From: Owenia fusiformis
Taxonomy: Eukaryota; Annelida; Polychaeta; Sabellida; Oweniidae
Assembly: GCA_903813345.2 (NCBI GenBank)
Contig: CAIIXF020000008.1
Location: 34,498,867 to 34,562,866, forward strand
Reading direction: 5' to 3'
Length of the DNA stretch: 64,000 nt
Made by a program: the position numbers and the translations under genes. How positions within the stretch are numbered: position 1 is the first letter of the stretch; each line of letters opens with the position of its first letter. This document shows, piece by piece, positions 59,293 through 64,000 of the stretch. Below the pieces are notes generated by a model that did no database searches, was not told where the DNA came from, and saw nothing but the letters and a program-made list of their open reading frames with translations.

Positions 59293-62200
59293 ATGGGAGT
59301 TCCAGCCTTTTTTAGATGGCTGAGTAAAAAGTATGCATCAATCGTCGTTCATTGTGTTGAGGAGAAGGTATGTTATACTTGAAATAATCTAATTCTCTGG
59401 TTAAAGTTGTTTTTCAAGCATATTAGTATTGCTTATTTTCTAAATATTTTTTTATCAAAAAAGGTGCCGGTATTTGTAGATAACTTCAAAAGTTCTTGAA
59501 CTGGCAAACGTTAGTGATTGGTTAGTTGAAAAATATAGAAATTTGATTGTTTTGTAAGGGTGCCTTCGGGAGCTATAGGGTAACAAGCCAGATACTTGAT
59601 ATGAAAGGAAGTGTTTGTTTGTTTATGTGTGCTAAATCCAATTCCCCATACAGAAACCCGGGTGCAGGAATTAAAATCAGGATCTTCAGCTCCAAAGTTT
59701 TATGCTCTACCACTCGAGCCAATAGCAGGGCTAGCTAGGTTGTAGTAGCAATTAGCTATGGAGGGTTTACTCACTTCGAGAGCCATGTTAGATTTTGAAA
59801 CTTATTGCTCTCCAACGGAGAAATGGGAATAGTGATATTGGAAACACGAATTAAGTTGATCAGCGGCTTACTTTTGTTCTCTTACTATGTCAACATCATT
59901 ATCATCCTTCAAGTATTGGAGCGCTTAAGGCGACACTATATCAAATAATAAGTACAAAAAATGACTGCCATATTTTTTTGATAAAGACACATGTTTTTAA
60001 AATCTGTTTACCTTGTATATGAATTGTGTATCTTGACTAATGAGCATGTCAAAGTTAACATCACACATAAACGCATTTTTCCAAACTATGAATTGGAGGT
60101 GCATGGATCCCCAAAGCTAGCATGAAGAGTGCGAAGTGAGGGTAATTTTTGAAAGTTTCAAGGAGTAGCCTTGCAACAGTCACACATTTGCAAGAGTCAA
60201 ATTTCCACAAATCATCTTACCTTTCTCAGGAACAACGAAGGAGCATGAAAATGTGCACTTCTTGCATTGTTAGAGTATAATAAACCTCAAACCATTGTAA
60301 ATTCCAAATATTTCATGTCCACATTTTGTTTGCCGGAACTACTTCTAGACTTCCTGATTAATCCTCATGCAAGTTTTGTGACTACACCAAGTGGCATGGA
60401 TTATCACTTGTATGTTTTATCTATTACAGTGTAATTATCATGATAGATACATGATAGAGGCTTTATGAATGATAAACAATGGAAACATGAATGAAGATAA
60501 CTCTGGACTAAAAAATAGTTCCAGGAAACAAAATGGTGGACATGAAATATTTAGAATTCACAATGGTTTGAGCTTTATTATACTCTAACAATGCAAGAAG
60601 TACACATTTTCGTGCTCCTTCGTTGTTCCTTGGTAAAGTAAGATGATTTGTGGAAATTTTAGACTCTTGCAAATGTGTGACTGTTGCAAGGCTACTCCTT
60701 GAAACTTTCAAAAATTAGCCTCACTTCGCACTCTTCATGCTAGCTTTGGGGATCCATGCACCTCCAATTCATAGTTTGGAAAAATGCGTTTATGTGTGAT
60801 GTTAACTTTGACATGTTTCATTAGTCAAGATACACAATTCATATACAAGGTAAACAGATTTTAAAAACATGTGTCTTTATCAAAAAAATATGGCAGTCTT
60901 CATGCTAGCTTTGGGGATCCATGCACCTCCAATTCATAGTTTGGAAAAATGCGTTTATGTGTGATGTTAACTTTGACATGTTTCATTAGTCAAGATACAC
61001 AATTCATATACAAGGTAAACAGATTTTAAAAACATGTGTCTTTATCAAAAAAATATGGCAGTCATTTTTTGTACTTTTTATTTAATATAGCGTCGCCTTA
61101 AGTACTTCCTTTTCGATCAAGACTTGTAATTCTTAGTCGAGTCAATGTTTTTTCTGCCAAATTCCAATATGGCGTTTTCTGCTCGGACATTTTTCGTAAA
61201 TCTCTGGAGGTTGTCTGATCCTAACTCATTCTCAAAATTAATTTAGTTTGTTGCTTATCTCGCTCCTAGCAAACCGCCATATTGGAAATGGGTCGAAAAA
61301 ACATTTACTCGATGAACAATTTACAAGTCTTGATCGAAAAAGAAGTATTTCAGTGCTCCAATAGTTGCACGGATTGATGATACTGATGTTCCAATTAGGG
61401 ACCAAAAGTGAGCGGCGGATCTCATTATTCATGTTTTAAAGGTCACTATTATTCAGCTGTCCAAGTGTGCCGTTGGAAAGCTATTATATCAAAATCCACA
61501 TAGCTTTCACAGGAAGTAATGGAGGATCATTACAACGTCCCCCCCTGATGGATGACACCCTATCTTAACCCTGCATATACACATTGGCAAATCCCACATC
61601 TAATGTTGCCAATATAATTATGTAATGATTCAAGGCTTCTCTTGGAAGCTGAAGTGTAACAAGTCATATACCGGACATGAAAGGTTGTGTCAATTTCAAT
61701 GCCTGTCTGTCTGAGCTATATTTAACTCTAGAGTTTTCTAGCCAACAAATGATCTGATGTTCTAAAGTTTAGTATTAACTCTCTAATCACTATAGTCCGT
61801 ATGTAGCAGATTTAGATCTAGCCTAAGCAGATCTAAGCAAAATGGCTTATGATTTCACATCCTAGACATGTTTTGCCTCGTGTGATGAAAATTTGTGAAA
61901 CCTTACTAATTGTCATGGGATAAATCAGTTACATCTATATGATGTCTTACCTCGGACCATGGAGCCCTCTATAAGATATCTATACTTCCCTTAGGATAGA
62001 CCCTATATCCAAAATCTTCCATAACATAACCCTCATTTATGTTACCTACAGAAGTGGTGTCAAGTTGTTATAGTCTCCAACTTTTTTGTTGATGGTGTTA
62101 GGCAGTCAGCATTTGGCAGTTAGTGTCTGTAGCAAATTGCAGGTGGTGACATTTTGCATGTTAATGCCTTGTTTTGTTATCACCACATAATGTACTATTA

Positions 62201-63956
62201 TCTTAAATTTTCCTCATATTGTATATTTGTAGCCCAAAGATTTGGGAGATGGGGAGAAGATGCCTGTGGACTCCAGTCAGCCTAATCCCAATGACATTGA
62301 GTTTGACAACCTCTACCTTGACATGAATGGCATCATCCACCCTTGCTGTCATCCAGAGGATAAGTAAGTCAAAAAATTATTGTCCCAAATCCGAATAGCC
62401 CTATTGTCTAAGACAAGGAATTAAAGAATCCTTAATAGCCAACTATAAACCTTATCTAGTAGAAAATGATTTCTTTTCTAGAATTTTACTATATTCTTTT
62501 GTTGCTCTTAAAGCTAGCTCGTTTCACTCTAAATTCTTTCTCAAAACTATTTATCATGCTCTAAAAATTTACTTGCACATTTTTACACTTAAATTTACCC
62601 TAGAATTTAACTTGGAAAGCATGCTTGAAAAGATTACTTCATATATCAGTGAATATTATCTTATTAAACTTAAATAAGAAATAAAAATAAAAAATATGGA
62701 TATTTCTAAAGTCAATCAATCAGTCTTATCTAATGTTATATGTACATGTGGTATTTTGTCATCATTATAGACCAGCACCCAAAAATGAGGATGAAATGAT
62801 GATTCTTATTTTTGAATACATCGACAGAATCTTCTCCATTGTCCGTCCACGTAAACTTCTCTATATGGCTATAGATGGTGTGGTAAGTACTTTATTTTGT
62901 CTTCATTTAAACTAGCTGATTTAGACATATATGTTCTAAGCAGGTGAAAATATACTCTTTGTACTCTTTAAGGTATCTTAAATATGCTTTGAATCAATAA
63001 GCCAATTTTTAAAAAATTTACCATTACGTCAACCGCAGCAATCCTTATATTCTGAAATTTTATATTTACGTCAGTGTATTTGGGAATTGATATATGCAAA
63101 GTTCTGTGACTCAATGTCAGTATCACCATGCAGATTCTGAATCAAGCCCAACCACTGCTATTGTATAATGGTGGTGTAGTTTTCTGTTTCAAGCTCCAAC
63201 GGCTCATCTGAGTTCTACCTGTGTTAGTTTTGTCTTTATGTCCGCCACAATAGGTGACATATTATTGTAGTTTCCAACTTTTTTTATGGTTGGCATTCTG
63301 GGGTTTTTTTAGCATTCGTTGTCTATACCAAATATCAGGTGGTGACATTTTGCATATAAATGTCTTGTTTGTTATATTTTAGGCCCCAAGGGCTAAGATG
63401 AACCAGCAAAGATCAAGAAGATTTAGAGCTTCAAAGGAATCAGCGTAAGTTTAAGACACGTCACTCAGTTGTAGTTATAACTAAAAAGTTGATCAACAGT
63501 ACTTGATTTCTTCATATATTGATTGTCTGCTAGAGGTCCCCATGTGATTATCCTAAAATGACTATCTTAACATTGAAATACTTTTATTTGCCCAAACGTG
63601 ATGTCGTTTACAATTGAATTTCTAGTTGATTGCACTCAAATTTCATTTTCCCTTGAAAATTGTTTCTAGTACAAGCTTCCTTGTGCATTGTTAAGTATTT
63701 TGTATTTCGTTTGTGTTTGATAATTGAAATACTTTAATTCTTCAAAAGTGATGTAATTTTACAATTATGTGTAAAATTATGCAATATTATGAGATGGTCC
63801 CTACTGAATTTATATAATGTTTATATACTGTATTTGTATTTCAGTGAGAAAGCAAGGGATATGACCAGAATTAGGGAGGAGATCTTGTCAAAGGGGGGTG
63901 AGGTTCTACCACAGAAACCTGCCTCAGAACACTTTGACAGCAATTGTATCACGCCC
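59293..63956 (+). CDS. XRN2: 5'-3' exoribonuclease 2, first five coding exons
   Basis: XRN2 (Rat1) is the nuclear 5'-to-3' exoribonuclease that drives torpedo termination of RNA polymerase II and processes rRNA and other RNAs. Exons 59293-59367, 62233-62363, 62771-62882, 63383-63444 and 63845-63956 join in frame to 164 residues, and the gene continues beyond the right edge after a GTAAGT donor at 63957. The N-terminus is [14 protein letters not shown], as in the XRN family. [19 protein letters not shown] (Asp55) and [18 protein letters not shown] (Asp104, Arg109, Lys111, Gln114, Gln115) are active-site motifs, the latter binding the 5' monophosphate. The segment FDSNCITP separates it from XRN1. 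The first intron (2.9 kb) carries nested foldback transposons. Confidence 0.95.
59765..61505. mobile_element. Older foldback element, interrupted by a TTAA element
   Basis: With 59929-61097 removed, the left arm (about 59765-61200) pairs with the right arm (about 61260-61505). Landmarks: ATTGGAGCGC against GTGCTCCAAT, TCGATCAAGACTTGTAA against TTACAAGTCTTGATCGA, CCAATATGGCG against CGCCATATTGG, and CTCTCCAACGG against CCGTTGGAAAG. It lies in XRN2 intron 1. Confidence 0.75.
59929..61097. mobile_element. 1.17-kb foldback element flanked by TTAA
   Basis: GGCGACACTATATCAAATAA at the left pairs with TTTATTTAATATAGCGTCGC at the right, and the arms match for about 440 bp (for example AGTTAACATCACACATAAAC against GTTTATGTGTGATGTTAACT in the other arm). 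TTAA stands on both sides (59925-59928 and 61098-61101). The right arm contains a tandem duplication of about 165 bp (60733-60897 and 60898-61062). No transposase frame is seen. TTAA targets fit piggyBac or Kolobok types. Confidence 0.9.
62050..62176. mobile_element. Dispersed repeat, reverse-oriented copy
   Basis: TAGTCTCCAACTTTTTTGTT, GGCAGTTAGTGTCTGTAGCA and TTGCAGGTGGTGACATTTTG are the reverse of the family at 15930-16065. It ends 57 bp before XRN2 exon 2. Confidence 0.75.
63245..63365. mobile_element. Dispersed repeat, reverse-oriented copy
   Basis: TAGTTTCCAACTTTTTTTAT, CATTCGTTGTCTATACCAAA and CAGGTGGTGACATTTTGCAT match the reverse family consensus. It ends about 20 bp before XRN2 exon 4. 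Confidence 0.7.
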
Positions 63957-64000
63957 GTAAGTTGAATTTAACGCTGATTTGCTGCCATCCCAATTCATTT

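Noticed and set aside
1-64000. tRNA, rRNA or snRNA genes
   Set aside because: I looked for tRNA A- and B-box pairs and common snRNA words by eye and found none convincing; a covariance-model scan would be decisive.

Overview
This window is nuclear DNA from an animal, most likely a marine invertebrate. The sequence shows AT-rich DNA, short exons with GT-AG introns, very many small foldback transposons, and intron-poor TRIM-NHL genes. The proteins are close enough to their vertebrate counterparts to suggest an invertebrate deuterostome (hemichordate, echinoderm or amphioxus-like). That placement is inference, and a lophotrochozoan is not excluded.

Genes, left to right. Minus-strand PSME4 (proteasome activator PA200) fills positions 43334 down to at least 4997. 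Nineteen unique coding exons can be joined in frame, plus a twentieth exon that exists as about 20 tandem copies, and the 3' half of the gene lies off the left edge. Two plus-strand TRIM-NHL genes sit inside PSME4 introns: an intact one at 12041-13945 and a frameshifted one at 32181-34204. ARV1 (six exons, 242 aa, complete) runs on the plus strand at 44604-48785, head to head with PSME4. A complete 15-exon gene for a 695-aa HEAT/ARM-repeat protein of a family I could not name runs on the minus strand from 59025 to 50777. It converges on ARV1 and shares a 267-bp bidirectional promoter with plus-strand XRN2, whose first five coding exons end the window.

The most unusual feature is a recurring relation between tandem arrays and splice junctions in PSME4 and the HEAT-repeat gene. 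One array repeats a branch point, acceptor and 28-codon PSME4 exon (160 bp, about 20 copies). Two repeat an acceptor plus the start of an exon (80 bp x about 24 in PSME4; about 48 bp x 7 in the HEAT gene). Two repeat an exon's 3' end plus its donor (67 bp x 12 in the HEAT gene; 129 bp x 3 in PSME4). Two begin at or beside a donor and are full of donor-like words (41-bp and 18-bp arrays in PSME4). In the 160-bp array most differences between exon copies are synonymous, so the copies look as if they diverged under coding constraint.

The rest of the intronic DNA is dominated by non-autonomous inverted-repeat elements. Several leave target-site evidence readable here: a 1.07-kb TA-flanked mariner-like element inside one array, and a 1.17-kb TTAA-flanked foldback inside one arm of an older foldback. 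Coordinates of exons come from joining reading frames and splice consensus by eye; edges of repeats are approximate to a few bases unless stated.
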